A stretch of DNA of 64,000 nucleotides from Salipaludibacillus neizhouensis. Lineage in GTDB: Bacteria; Bacillota; Bacilli; Bacillales; Salisediminibacteriaceae. Shown here one piece after another: positions 37,891 to 45,854 of this stretch (positions are counted from its first letter, which is position 1; each line of letters starts with the position of its first letter). Position numbers and translations under genes: made by a program. The notes under the pieces are model-generated. The model ran no database searches, had not been told where the DNA came from, and saw nothing but the letters and a program-made list of their open reading frames with translations. The stretch is taken from the NCBI RefSeq assembly GCF_002886185.1, contig NZ_KZ614146.1:1782930-1846929 (forward strand). Direction: 5' to 3'.

Positions 37891-38078
37891 TTGATTCCCC
37901 ACCAATACAGTCATATCATATTTACGAACATTACTTTTTTCCCTTTTGTTAACTTTTCAAACCAAGGCTAGATTCTACCATGATTGTCTCATATATTCGA
38001 GAGTTACTGAGAAACATATTCCCGTTATATTATATATGTTATGATTTTTTCATCATTCTAATGAGATAGGGTTAAAAA

Positions 38079-39023
38079 TTGAAGCAAACGGGTACATATG
38101 GACTTTTAATTTTTGTAATGATGATTTGGGGACTAAATGTCGTCGCTGTAAAATACTTAGTTGAACACTTTCCACCTGTGATGATGCAATCACTTCGAAT
38201 AGGGATTGCCGGGTTATGCGCGATCAGTATCCTATATTTTTTAAAAGATTTAAGAAAGCTTACAAAAAGAGAATGGGGACTTACCGCTTTAGCCGCTTTT
38301 TTTGGTCAAATTGGCCACCATTCCATGTTAGCCATTGGGTTAGTAGAAACTACTGCTTCAAAAGCGTCATTAATTTTAGGACTGATCCCTTTAACAACAG
38401 CTATTTTTGCTATGATTTTTCTCGGCGATCGACTTACAAAATTACGTTTTACCGGTATCTTATCAGGTTTTACAGGGGTAACCTTCGTCGTCTTAAATCC
38501 GGCAGAAGGAGTTGCTGGAATTTCTCAAGGTGACATGTATATATTTATTGCCATGGTTTCCCAAGTAATATCTTTTATCATTATTAAAGTGGCAACTAAA
38601 ACGCTATCCTCCCGGCAATTGACTGGCATCATGCTTTTAATCGGGTCAGCGGGGTTATTTCTGCTTAGTTTCTTTTTTGAACCTGGAAGCCTTGGAAAGA
38701 TGTCTAATACTAATCAAACCGTTTGGATTGTTTTTTTCTCATCTGCAGTTATTGCAACGGGACTTGGTCACATTATGTACAATGCCGCGATTCAAAAAAT
38801 AGGAGCAGGTCAAACAGCTGTCTTTAATAACTTTATTCCTCTGTTTGCATTAATAGGTTCATTTTTTCTATTAGGAGAACCGATCTATTTATCTCAATTG
38901 ATTGGATTCCTGTTTATTGTTTGTGGAGTTCTGTTAGGTACAGGTTATATTGAACAGATCTGGATTGACAGAAAGAGAAAAAAAACCCGAGCTAATCCGG
39001 TTGAAAATACCTATTATGACTAA
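38079..39023 (+). CDS. DMT/EamA-family transporter
   Basis: 314 residues, ten predicted membrane helices in two EamA repeats: GLLIFVMMIWGLNVVAVKYL opens the first, MYIFIAMVSQVISFIIIKV the second. The family exports amino acids or metabolites or imports small solutes; the substrate is unknown. Translation probably starts at TTG 38079 with a weak AGGG site. The C-terminus ends in a basic tail DRKRKKTRA. A terminator with a T-run follows at 39019. Confidence 0.85.
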   Translation: MKQTGTYGLLIFVMMIWGLNVVAVKYLVEHFPPVMMQSLRIGIAGLCAISILYFLKDLRKLTKREWGLTALAAFFGQIGHHSMLAIGLVETTASKASLILGLIPLTTAIFAMIFLGDRLTKLRFTGILSGFTGVTFVVLNPAEGVAGISQGDMYIFIAMVSQVISFIIIKVATKTLSSRQLTGIMLLIGSAGLFLLSFFFEPGSLGKMSNTNQTVWIVFFSSAVIATGLGHIMYNAAIQKIGAGQTAVFNNFIPLFALIGSFFLLGEPIYLSQLIGFLFIVCGVLLGTGYIEQIWIDRKRKKTRANPVENTYYD

Positions 39024-39052
39024 GCATAGTCTTTGCTTAGTTTGTTTTTTTA
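39019..39052 (+). terminator. Intrinsic terminator of the DMT gene
   Basis: ACTAAGC / GCTTAGT with a 9-nt loop, followed by TTGTTTTTTT; overlaps the stop codon. Confidence 0.85.
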
Positions 39053-39229
39053 GTTCTTTACTCACACTAAAACAATGAAAACGCTTCCTGTAATTATCGC
39101 GTTAGATAATCTAACATTTTTGTTGTTTGTAAATTTTCTGACGAATATACTGATAATTAACACCAGTTGGAACATTTGCTAACACATACTTTCAACTGAG
39201 ATAAAATTATTCGAGGAGCGTGACGTAAG

Positions 39230-40501
39230 ATGGACGAGATTTCTTTAATGAATAACGTATGGGTAATGCTTGGCTTTATTTTAGTTTTATTAATGCAAGG
39301 TGGTTTCATTCTCCTTGAAGCAGGTTCAACGAGAATGAAAAACGCAGGTCATATTGCCGGGAAAACAATATTCACTGTTGGTATTGCTTCCATCGTCTTT
39401 TGGGCTGTTGGGTACGGATTCATATATGGAGAAGGAAATGCATTTATCGGCTTATCTAACTTCTTTTTCGGAGATTACAGTGAAAGTGAAGGTCTTGTAG
39501 GATCTGTTGATTTCATTTTCCAACTTGCTTTCGCAGCAATCGCATTGACGATTGCATTTGGTGGATTTGCTGAAAGAGCAAAACTATCTGCTTACATTAT
39601 TTTCGCAATTCTGTTTTCAGCATTTATTTATCCCGTTGTAGCACACTGGATTTGGGGTGGCGGTTGGTTATCCGAGCTAGGAAAACAAGATTTTGCCGGT
39701 TCAACGGTAGTTCACTTAACTGGTGCTGCAGCTGCACTTGCTGCCACAATTGTATTGGGACCTCGTATCGGTAAATTTAACAAAGACGGCACTTCTAATG
39801 ATTTAGCAGGGCATAACCAAGTTTTTACTGCATTAGGTGTTTTACTTCTTTGGGTAGGTTGGTTTGGATTTAATGGTGGTAGTACATTTGGTGTTGAGGG
39901 TGCATTCTTCGGTTATGTATCATTAACTACACAACTTGCCGCTGCTGCCGGTGCTATATCTGCAATGTTTATTGTGACAGCGATGACTGGAAAAGCAGAT
40001 GTACCTACTATGCTTAACGGTGCTTTAGCCGGACTTGTTGCAATCACAGCTTCAACAGCATTTGTATCTACTTGGGCTGCGGTTGTAATTGGTATTATCG
40101 CTGGTTTGATCGTTCACTTTAGTATGGTATTTTTCGATCGAGCGAAAATTGATGATCCAATCTTCGCATTATCTGTTCACGGTATTGCCGGTATTTGGGG
40201 CACGCTGTCCACAGGGTTCTTTGCAACTCCAGGACTAGCAGAGATGAACGGTGGACTTCCTGGATTATTCTACGGCGGTGGTCTTACTCAGTTAGGTGTT
40301 CAGTTAACTGGTGTCGTATCTTCAGGACTCTATGCTTTTGTGGTAGCTTTTGTTATCTTGAAAGTAATGGATAAAGTTATACCGGGTGGAATTCGAGTTA
40401 CTGAAGAGGAAGAAATTATTGGTTTAGATATGAGTGAACACGGTAGTTACGGTTACCCGGAAAATATTACTCCAACTAATAGTAAAAAGACAGGTGCTTA
40501 A
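39230..40501 (+). CDS. amtB: Ammonium transporter
   Basis: Amt/Mep/Rh channel-transporter, 423 residues, about eleven membrane helices. LMQGGFILLEAGSTRMKNAGH, the pore region GWFGFNGGS with the first conserved histidine block HLTGAAAALAA, and FALSVHGIAGIWGTLSTG with the second histidine are as expected. ATG 39230 follows GAGGAGCG. No glnK/PII gene is next to it, which is unusual; instead a GlnD-like DUF294 gene begins 2 nt after its stop. TGTAAATTTTCTGACG at 39128-39143 resembles a TnrA/GlnR half-site, but is one base short of the consensus. Confidence 0.95.
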   Translation: MDEISLMNNVWVMLGFILVLLMQGGFILLEAGSTRMKNAGHIAGKTIFTVGIASIVFWAVGYGFIYGEGNAFIGLSNFFFGDYSESEGLVGSVDFIFQLAFAAIALTIAFGGFAERAKLSAYIIFAILFSAFIYPVVAHWIWGGGWLSELGKQDFAGSTVVHLTGAAAALAATIVLGPRIGKFNKDGTSNDLAGHNQVFTALGVLLLWVGWFGFNGGSTFGVEGAFFGYVSLTTQLAAAAGAISAMFIVTAMTGKADVPTMLNGALAGLVAITASTAFVSTWAAVVIGIIAGLIVHFSMVFFDRAKIDDPIFALSVHGIAGIWGTLSTGFFATPGLAEMNGGLPGLFYGGGLTQLGVQLTGVVSSGLYAFVVAFVILKVMDKVIPGGIRVTEEEEIIGLDMSEHGSYGYPENITPTNSKKTGA

Positions 40502-40503
40502 TT

Positions 40504-41505
40504 GTGATAAATAAAAATCATCTTCCAACGGCTACTTATGAGGATTTAAGAGCTTGGAGAAATGAAATGATCCAGGAAAAAAAGTCTGATCACGCAAACT
40601 TGAATCAATTTCATGATGAACTTATGAAAGAAATTATTTCATTATCACAAAATATCGTAGAAAGTGAGTGGGGGAGTCCTCCCGCTCCTTTTACGTTTAT
40701 TCTAATGGGAAGTGGCGGTAGGCAAGAACAAGCAATTTGGAGTGACCAGGATCATGGGATTATCTTTGATGGTAATAAAGAGCATGCCGACTACTTTTTA
40801 AAATTAGGCGAAGAGATTGTAAAAGGTATGGAAATTTGCGGTTACGAGCTATGTGAAGGTAAAGTGATGGCTAATAATCCGAGATGGTGCAAGTCTAGCG
40901 ATGTTTGGGAGAGCCAACTACTTGGTTGGCTGGAAGACAGAGGCTGGGAATCATTACGAAATGTATCCATCTTTTATGATTCAAGAGCATTGGTTGGAGA
41001 AAGGTCTCTTTTAACAAAGACCAAGAATAAAGGCTTCGAAAAAATGAAGGAGAATCCGGATATATTAAGCAGACTAGCTGACAATGTTCAATATATAAAA
41101 AAAGGAATTGGCTTATTCGGCCAACTTTTACCGGAAACAAAAGGAGAAAACAAAGGAAAACTTGATGTAAAGGAAGTAGTTTTATTTCCATATATTAATG
41201 CGATTCGGTTATTATCTTTTCTAGAAAAGATCCAAGAGGCACCTACATTAGAGAGATTTGACCACCTTTCTGACAATTACACAGCAATTAAAACTTATAA
41301 AAGACCTTTTTCTGATGCCCTAGATTTAAGATTAAAGGTGAATCAGGATGTGAAAAATTACGAGAGTGTTCATTTCATTCCGTTGAATTCCTTATCAAAA
41401 AAAGAATATGAGGCTTTAAAATCATGGATAAAGGATGGATCTTCTTTGATGAGAGAAGCGACAAACATCATTAAGAGAAACAGCAAAGAGAGTGAAAAAT
41501 CATGA
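40504..41505 (+). CDS. DUF294-type nucleotidyltransferase-like protein (GlnD-related)
   Basis: 333 residues. The nucleotidyltransferase core is LMGSGGRQEQAIWSDQDHGIIF near residue 70, where GSGGR-EQ and D-x-D (DQD) give the catalytic signature. The C-terminal part carries the GlnD-linked helical domain (LFPYINAIRLLSFLEK). There are no CBS or cNMP domains, which many family members have. GTG 40504 lies 2 nt after amtB and its stop overlaps the next gene (ATGA), so all three form an operon. By analogy with GlnD a protein-modifying role in nitrogen signalling is possible, but unproven. Confidence 0.8.
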   Translation: MINKNHLPTATYEDLRAWRNEMIQEKKSDHANLNQFHDELMKEIISLSQNIVESEWGSPPAPFTFILMGSGGRQEQAIWSDQDHGIIFDGNKEHADYFLKLGEEIVKGMEICGYELCEGKVMANNPRWCKSSDVWESQLLGWLEDRGWESLRNVSIFYDSRALVGERSLLTKTKNKGFEKMKENPDILSRLADNVQYIKKGIGLFGQLLPETKGENKGKLDVKEVVLFPYINAIRLLSFLEKIQEAPTLERFDHLSDNYTAIKTYKRPFSDALDLRLKVNQDVKNYESVHFIPLNSLSKKEYEALKSWIKDGSSLMREATNIIKRNSKESEKS

Positions 41506-42212
41506 ATCCAATGTTGCAGTGGGTCCGTCAATTGTCAGGCAAGGGATCACCTTCTCACGAACGCGATCCAGCAAAAATTGCCTATATGAGAAGGTTACAA
41601 AAAGATTTAAAACAAAATGATTATTTGCGAACTCCTTTTGAAGATCTAACGATGGTTGTTTTTGATATTGAAACGACAGGTTTTAGTCCTAAAAAAGGGG
41701 ATCGTATCTTGTCAATAGGTGCAATTAAGATCAAAGGCAGCACTGTTCTAGAAGAGGAAACCTTTTACTCTTTTATTAAACATGATCAAGCTCCTTCTGA
41801 CACAATAACAGAACTGACTGGGATTACATTAGAAGACTTAATTGACGCACCTTCCCAAGAGAATGTGCTACATGATTTTTTAAAATACATCGGCAATGCA
41901 CCACTTGTTGCCCATCACGCGAAACATGAAATTGATTTTATGCAAGATCTAGCCTGGCAGCTATATAAGACAAGTTTTGACCACAGAATATTGGATACAT
42001 CATTTTTAACAGCATTGATCCCGGAACTTCGTCATATTAATGTATTAGAAGAATGCTGTTCATTTTTTGACATTGACACATCCAACAGACATCATGCATT
42101 ACAAGATGCAAAAATGACTGCTGAACTTTGGTCCAACTGCATTCAAATAGTTAAAGAGCAGGGTTATACATGTTTACGCGACGTATACGCTTATATTGCC
42201 AGAACTAGATAG
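41502..42212 (+). CDS. DnaQ-like DEDDh 3'-5' exonuclease
   Basis: 236 residues. VVFDIETTGFSPKKGDRIL gives the first acidic motif, HHAKHEIDFM the second, and HHALQDAKMTAELW the final H-x4-D of the DEDDh class. A basic N-terminal extension of about 45 residues precedes the domain. It overlaps the DUF294 gene by 4 nt. In other bacteria DUF294 and DnaQ-like genes also occur together, so the pairing seems meaningful; substrate (DNA, RNA or signalling nucleotide) is unknown. The hairpin at 42238-42258 (GTGCTTATT / AATAAGCAC) has no T-run. Confidence 0.88.
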   Translation: MNPMLQWVRQLSGKGSPSHERDPAKIAYMRRLQKDLKQNDYLRTPFEDLTMVVFDIETTGFSPKKGDRILSIGAIKIKGSTVLEEETFYSFIKHDQAPSDTITELTGITLEDLIDAPSQENVLHDFLKYIGNAPLVAHHAKHEIDFMQDLAWQLYKTSFDHRILDTSFLTALIPELRHINVLEECCSFFDIDTSNRHHALQDAKMTAELWSNCIQIVKEQGYTCLRDVYAYIARTR

Positions 42213-42279
42213 GATATAAGGGGAAGAAGTCCGCAAAGTGCTTATTAACAATAAGCACCCCGATTAAATTAATATTAAA

Positions 42280-42325
42280 AGAGGGATCAGCAGAATCTAA
42301 TTAAATTCTGCTGATCCCTCTTACT
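42280..42325. terminator. Bidirectional terminator between convergent genes
   Basis: AGAGGGATCAGCAGAAT / ATTCTGCTGATCCCTCT, 17-bp perfect stem, 8-nt loop; minus-strand side ends TTTTAAT, plus side TACTTTA. Confidence 0.85.
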
Positions 42326-42349
42326 TTACTATATTTAAATTTGATATAC

Positions 42350-43006
42350 CTATCCTTTCATGATCCATCCTTCTTCTGTGAGGAACGTCTGTACGTCTTT
42401 GAAATCCCGAACAGGAATAAAAGGTTGTTTGTTGTCTATTAACGCATTAATTAATAAATTTTTCGCAAACGTTTGATCCGCATATTTGGCAGGTAGCGCA
42501 TCGAGTTCGCTATCACCATAATAAAATACGTAATCATAAGGTTCTTTAAGTTTTTTAAATGTCACTTCCATATCAACACCGCAATGTTCCGAGTAGTTCC
42601 ATGCGTTACGATCTATTTCTAAATGAATATTTTTATCTTTAAAAAATCCTTTGTTAGAAAAAACATCAATGTTAGAAAGGTTGTTCTTAGCTAGGATTTG
42701 TTGAATATAATAGTCTGTACCTGGACTAAGAATGTAAAAATCTCCGTCATTTTCTAATACTTTGTGAATAAAAGGAATAGCATGTTCATCTAGAGGCATC
42801 TCTTGAATTTGCTTCTTAATAATGTCTTCAGACTGATTAATAGAACCAAATACCTTTTTTATAAATTCGATATCTGTTAATTCACCGTTTTTCCAACGGT
42901 GATACAATTGTTTCCCTTCTGGAAAATATGTATCTATCAGTATCCAGTAGAATTCTTTTTTAGAAATTGTTCCGTCAAAATCCGAAATAAACGCCCATTT
43001 CACCAT
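42350..43006 (-). CDS. HAD-IB phosphatase, MtnX-like
   Basis: 218 residues. DFDGTIS at the N-terminus holds the nucleophile and acid aspartates; ILSPGTDYYI is motif II, and YYGDSELDALPA is motif IV. Sequence order resembles MtnX of the methionine salvage pathway, but no mtn genes are near, so the substrate is open. ATG 43006 follows GGAGG by 9 nt. A SigB-type promoter sits 69 bp upstream on the minus strand, so this is likely a stress-induced phosphatase (inference). Confidence 0.82.
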   Translation of the reverse strand: MVKWAFISDFDGTISKKEFYWILIDTYFPEGKQLYHRWKNGELTDIEFIKKVFGSINQSEDIIKKQIQEMPLDEHAIPFIHKVLENDGDFYILSPGTDYYIQQILAKNNLSNIDVFSNKGFFKDKNIHLEIDRNAWNYSEHCGVDMEVTFKKLKEPYDYVFYYGDSELDALPAKYADQTFAKNLLINALIDNKQPFIPVRDFKDVQTFLTEEGWIMKG

Positions 43007-43074
43007 TCATACATACCTCCAATGATACAATGTATCTTCTTTTCCCTTATCATATCATTATCAAACTAATCTAT

Positions 43075-43099
43075 ATACCCTCAATTAAATAGTAAAAAC
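43075..43099 (-). promoter_or_regulatory. SigB promoter of the HAD phosphatase gene
   Basis: Minus strand GTTTTT (43099-43094), 13-bp spacer, perfect GGGTAT (43080-43075). Confidence 0.62.
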
Positions 43100-43226
43100 C
43101 TTCAATAAAAAGGTTTTGTATAAATAATCTGATAATATTAATAATTATAAGTAGTTCAATGTTTTCACAAACTCAAGATTGTGTTAAGATAAGTCTTAAT
43201 ATTCTGTAGGAAGAAGGGTTCTGGTG

Positions 43227-44489
43227 ATGGTAAAGACAATGACTAACTCCGTTCAAGTAAAAGACATCTTGATCGCGCACCAAATGTTAAAAGATATTGT
43301 GGTTAAAACACCACTACAGCTGGATCCTATTCTTTCTGAGCGATATCAAGCGAATGTATATTTAAAACGAGAAGACCTTCAAGTAGTCAGATCATTTAAA
43401 CTTCGTGGCGCTTATAACTTGATGCAAAGTTTAAAAAAAGAAGAACTGGAAAATGGGGTAGTTTGCGCCAGTGCTGGTAATCATGCTCAAGGCGTAGCTT
43501 ACTCTTGCAAAGCCCTTGGTGTGAAAGGGAAAATCTTTATGCCAAGTACAACTCCGCGACAAAAAGTTTCACGAGTAGAATTTTTCGGCGAACCTTTTGT
43601 TGATGTTGTTTTAACTGGTGACACATTTGATGATTCCTTCCTTGAAGCCAAGAAGTTTGGCGAGGATCATAAGATGACATTTATTCATCCATTTGATGAC
43701 TACCGTACAATTGCTGGCCAGGGAACAGTCGGTATGGAAATACTGGAAGACCTTGAAGTTCCAGTTTCTCATGTTTTCATGAGTATTGGAGGTGGGGGAC
43801 TCATATCTGGCGTTGGTTCTTATTTCAAGAACATCAGTCCATCAACACACGTTATTGGCGTGGAACCTGCGGGGGCTCCCGGCATGGAAGCTTCTCTTCA
43901 AAAAGGAGAAGTCGTTACGTTGGATAAGATCGATAAGTTTGTAGATGGAGCTGCCGTTAAAAAAGTCGGAAATCTTACTTTTGAAATTGCAAAGGAAGTC
44001 GTCGATAACGTTGTAGTTGTTCCAGAGGGGAAAGTTTGTTCTACCATGCTTGATTTGTATAATGAAAATGCTATTGTTGCCGAACCGGCAGGTGCATTAT
44101 CTATTGCAGCATTAGATCAATATAAAGATGAAATCAAAGGAAAAAACATCGTTTGTATTGTAAGTGGCGGAAATAATGATATTGACCGCATGCAAGAAGT
44201 AAAAGAGCGTTCACTAATTTATAATGGAATAAAACATTATTTTATCGTGAATTTCCCTCAAAGAGCTGGAGCATTGCGAGAATTCTTAACCGAGGTACTA
44301 GGTGAAACAGATGATATCACTCGTTTCGAATATACAAAGAAAAATAATAGAGACAAAGGACCTGTCCTGGTTGGTATTGAATTGAAAGTAAAAGAAGATT
44401 ATCATCCACTCATTGACCGCATGGATAAAAAAGGGTTCTCCTACGTTGAAATTAATAAGGATCAAGATTTATTTAATCTGCTCATTTAA
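43227..44489 (+). CDS. ilvA: Threonine dehydratase (threonine ammonia-lyase), biosynthetic type
   Basis: Deaminates threonine to 2-oxobutyrate, the first committed step to isoleucine. 420 residues. PLP-lysine Lys58 in SFKLRGA, the phosphate cradle SIGGGGLI (residues about 188-195), and SGGNNDIDR. A single ACT-like regulatory domain follows from about 330 (HYFIVNFPQRAGALREFL), the site of isoleucine feedback in the short IlvA class. ATG 43227 is used; GTG 43224 lies in frame 3 nt ahead. AGGAAGAAGGG is the ribosome site. Not in an ilv operon. A terminator follows. Confidence 0.94.
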   Translation: MVKTMTNSVQVKDILIAHQMLKDIVVKTPLQLDPILSERYQANVYLKREDLQVVRSFKLRGAYNLMQSLKKEELENGVVCASAGNHAQGVAYSCKALGVKGKIFMPSTTPRQKVSRVEFFGEPFVDVVLTGDTFDDSFLEAKKFGEDHKMTFIHPFDDYRTIAGQGTVGMEILEDLEVPVSHVFMSIGGGGLISGVGSYFKNISPSTHVIGVEPAGAPGMEASLQKGEVVTLDKIDKFVDGAAVKKVGNLTFEIAKEVVDNVVVVPEGKVCSTMLDLYNENAIVAEPAGALSIAALDQYKDEIKGKNIVCIVSGGNNDIDRMQEVKERSLIYNGIKHYFIVNFPQRAGALREFLTEVLGETDDITRFEYTKKNNRDKGPVLVGIELKVKEDYHPLIDRMDKKGFSYVEINKDQDLFNLLI

Positions 44490-44494
44490 AATCA

Positions 44495-44528
44495 ATACTG
44501 GTGAAAGCTCAGCTTTTGCCAGTTTTTT
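44495..44528 (+). terminator. Intrinsic terminator of ilvA
   Basis: ACTGG-TG-AAAGC / GCTTT-TG-CCAGT followed by seven Ts. Confidence 0.85.
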
Positions 44529-44534
44529 TATACG

Positions 44535-44662
44535 AGATAAGAGAATTTATAAGCTAACAGCTATCTTTACGCCACACGCATCTAGGGCACCCCACCCATG
44601 ATGCTTAAATGATGGTGGCGAAAGCTAACGCCGTATTTAATAAAATACGCTTTGCGTTTTTT
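44535..44662 (-). repeat. Intergenic structured repeat, copy 6 (inverted, short apical loop)
   Basis: Keeps the outer stem CTTT-CGCCAC / GTGGCG-T-AAAG and the end hairpin as ACGC-TTT-GCGT. Read on the + strand this end hairpin is followed by eight Ts, a convincing small terminator after ilvA. The long apical hairpin is replaced by a short one around ATCATTTAAGCATCAT. Confidence 0.85.
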
Positions 44663-44761
44663 TTATGTTCTAATTGAGATAATATGACTGAATATTTTCA
44701 TCTCAAGCTTTAATTAGTTATAATAGAAATCAAAGTAATGAAATATGAAAGAGGCGTTTAA

Positions 44762-45640
44762 ATGGATAAGTTAAAACCAGGTCTTATAGAGACCACGATA
44801 GTAGCACGGAAAATTGAAACTGGTTATGTCTTAAAATTAAATAATCAGGAAATTTTATTACATACTAACGAGACAAAAGAAGAATTATCGCAAGGCCAAG
44901 AAGTGGAAGTATTTCTCTATGAAGATAAAAAGGGTCAACTAGTGGCTTCTACGAACATTCCCGAGGTTTCATTGTACACGTATGATTGGGCAAAAGTAGT
45001 CGATGTCGTAGAAGAACTTGGTGTCTTTGTTCATATTGGTCTCCCAAAGGATGTCTTGGTTTCTAAAGATGACCTTCCTTTATTACGCGAGGTCTGGCCA
45101 AAAAGAGGCGATAACTTGTTTGTTCGTTTGGATCATGACCGGAGAGAAAAGTTAGTCGCAAAACCTGTGACAGAAGATATTATTGATCAGGAAAGAGATC
45201 AAGCACCTAAGGATTTATTAAACCATACAACGAGCGGTCATATTTATCGTGCCTCTAAAATCGGTTCCTTTCTCATTACAGAAGAAGGTTTCCGAGGATT
45301 TATTCATCAAGATGAAAGAAAGCAGGAGCCAAGGTTAGGGGAGTGGGTCAAGGGTAGAATTATTGCTGTAAAAGAAGATGGTACCCTTAATATTTCACTG
45401 CGTCCTCTTATTCTGGAAAGCCGCGATAAAGATGCTGAACAAATAGTAGAATATTTAAAAGCTAATGGTGGCGAAATGCCATTTACAGATCGGGCTAAAC
45501 CGGACGACATTCGGGAAACATTCCAAATGAGTAAGGCAGGTTTCAAACGTGCAATGGGTAAATTGCTAAAAGAAAATTTAGTTCAGCAAAAAGAAGGTTC
45601 AACATTTCTTATCGAGAATGAAGAGACCGAAGAGTCTTAA
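44762..45640 (+). CDS. cvfB: S1-domain RNA-binding protein CvfB (YitL)
   Basis: 292 residues. Three S1-like OB folds in series (about 5-65, 70-140, 150-220) and a C-terminal winged helix (about 225-290, with FQMSKAGFKRAMGKLLKENL). VGVFVHIGLPKDVLV-type core strands are present (here LGVFVHIGLPKDVLV). CvfB is a regulator of virulence and RNA binding in Staphylococcus and general in Bacilli. ATG 44762 follows AAAGAGG. Possible promoter TTTTCA-18-TATAAT (44695-44724). The 210-bp gap after it contains no clear terminator. Confidence 0.92.
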   Translation: MDKLKPGLIETTIVARKIETGYVLKLNNQEILLHTNETKEELSQGQEVEVFLYEDKKGQLVASTNIPEVSLYTYDWAKVVDVVEELGVFVHIGLPKDVLVSKDDLPLLREVWPKRGDNLFVRLDHDRREKLVAKPVTEDIIDQERDQAPKDLLNHTTSGHIYRASKIGSFLITEEGFRGFIHQDERKQEPRLGEWVKGRIIAVKEDGTLNISLRPLILESRDKDAEQIVEYLKANGGEMPFTDRAKPDDIRETFQMSKAGFKRAMGKLLKENLVQQKEGSTFLIENEETEES

Positions 45641-45854
45641 TTTCTCTTTTGGTTCCGTGGTGGTGGGCATTGCTTATCACCTTTTGTCTGTTCTTTTTTA
45701 TTCAACACTAAAAAGTCCAGATTGGTCTAAATTTTATCCATAGATAAATTCTTATAGGCATTTAAATGAGGATATGATAAAATGAAACGCACGTTCCCCT
45801 TAAATAACCACTCTCTTTATTACTCCCTGAATACATAGAAAATGGTGATCCTTT

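Noticed and set aside
39128-39143. TGTAAATTTTCTGACG as a TnrA/GlnR box for amtB
   Set aside because: One base shorter than the TGT-N11-ACA pattern; kept only as a remark in the amtB entry.
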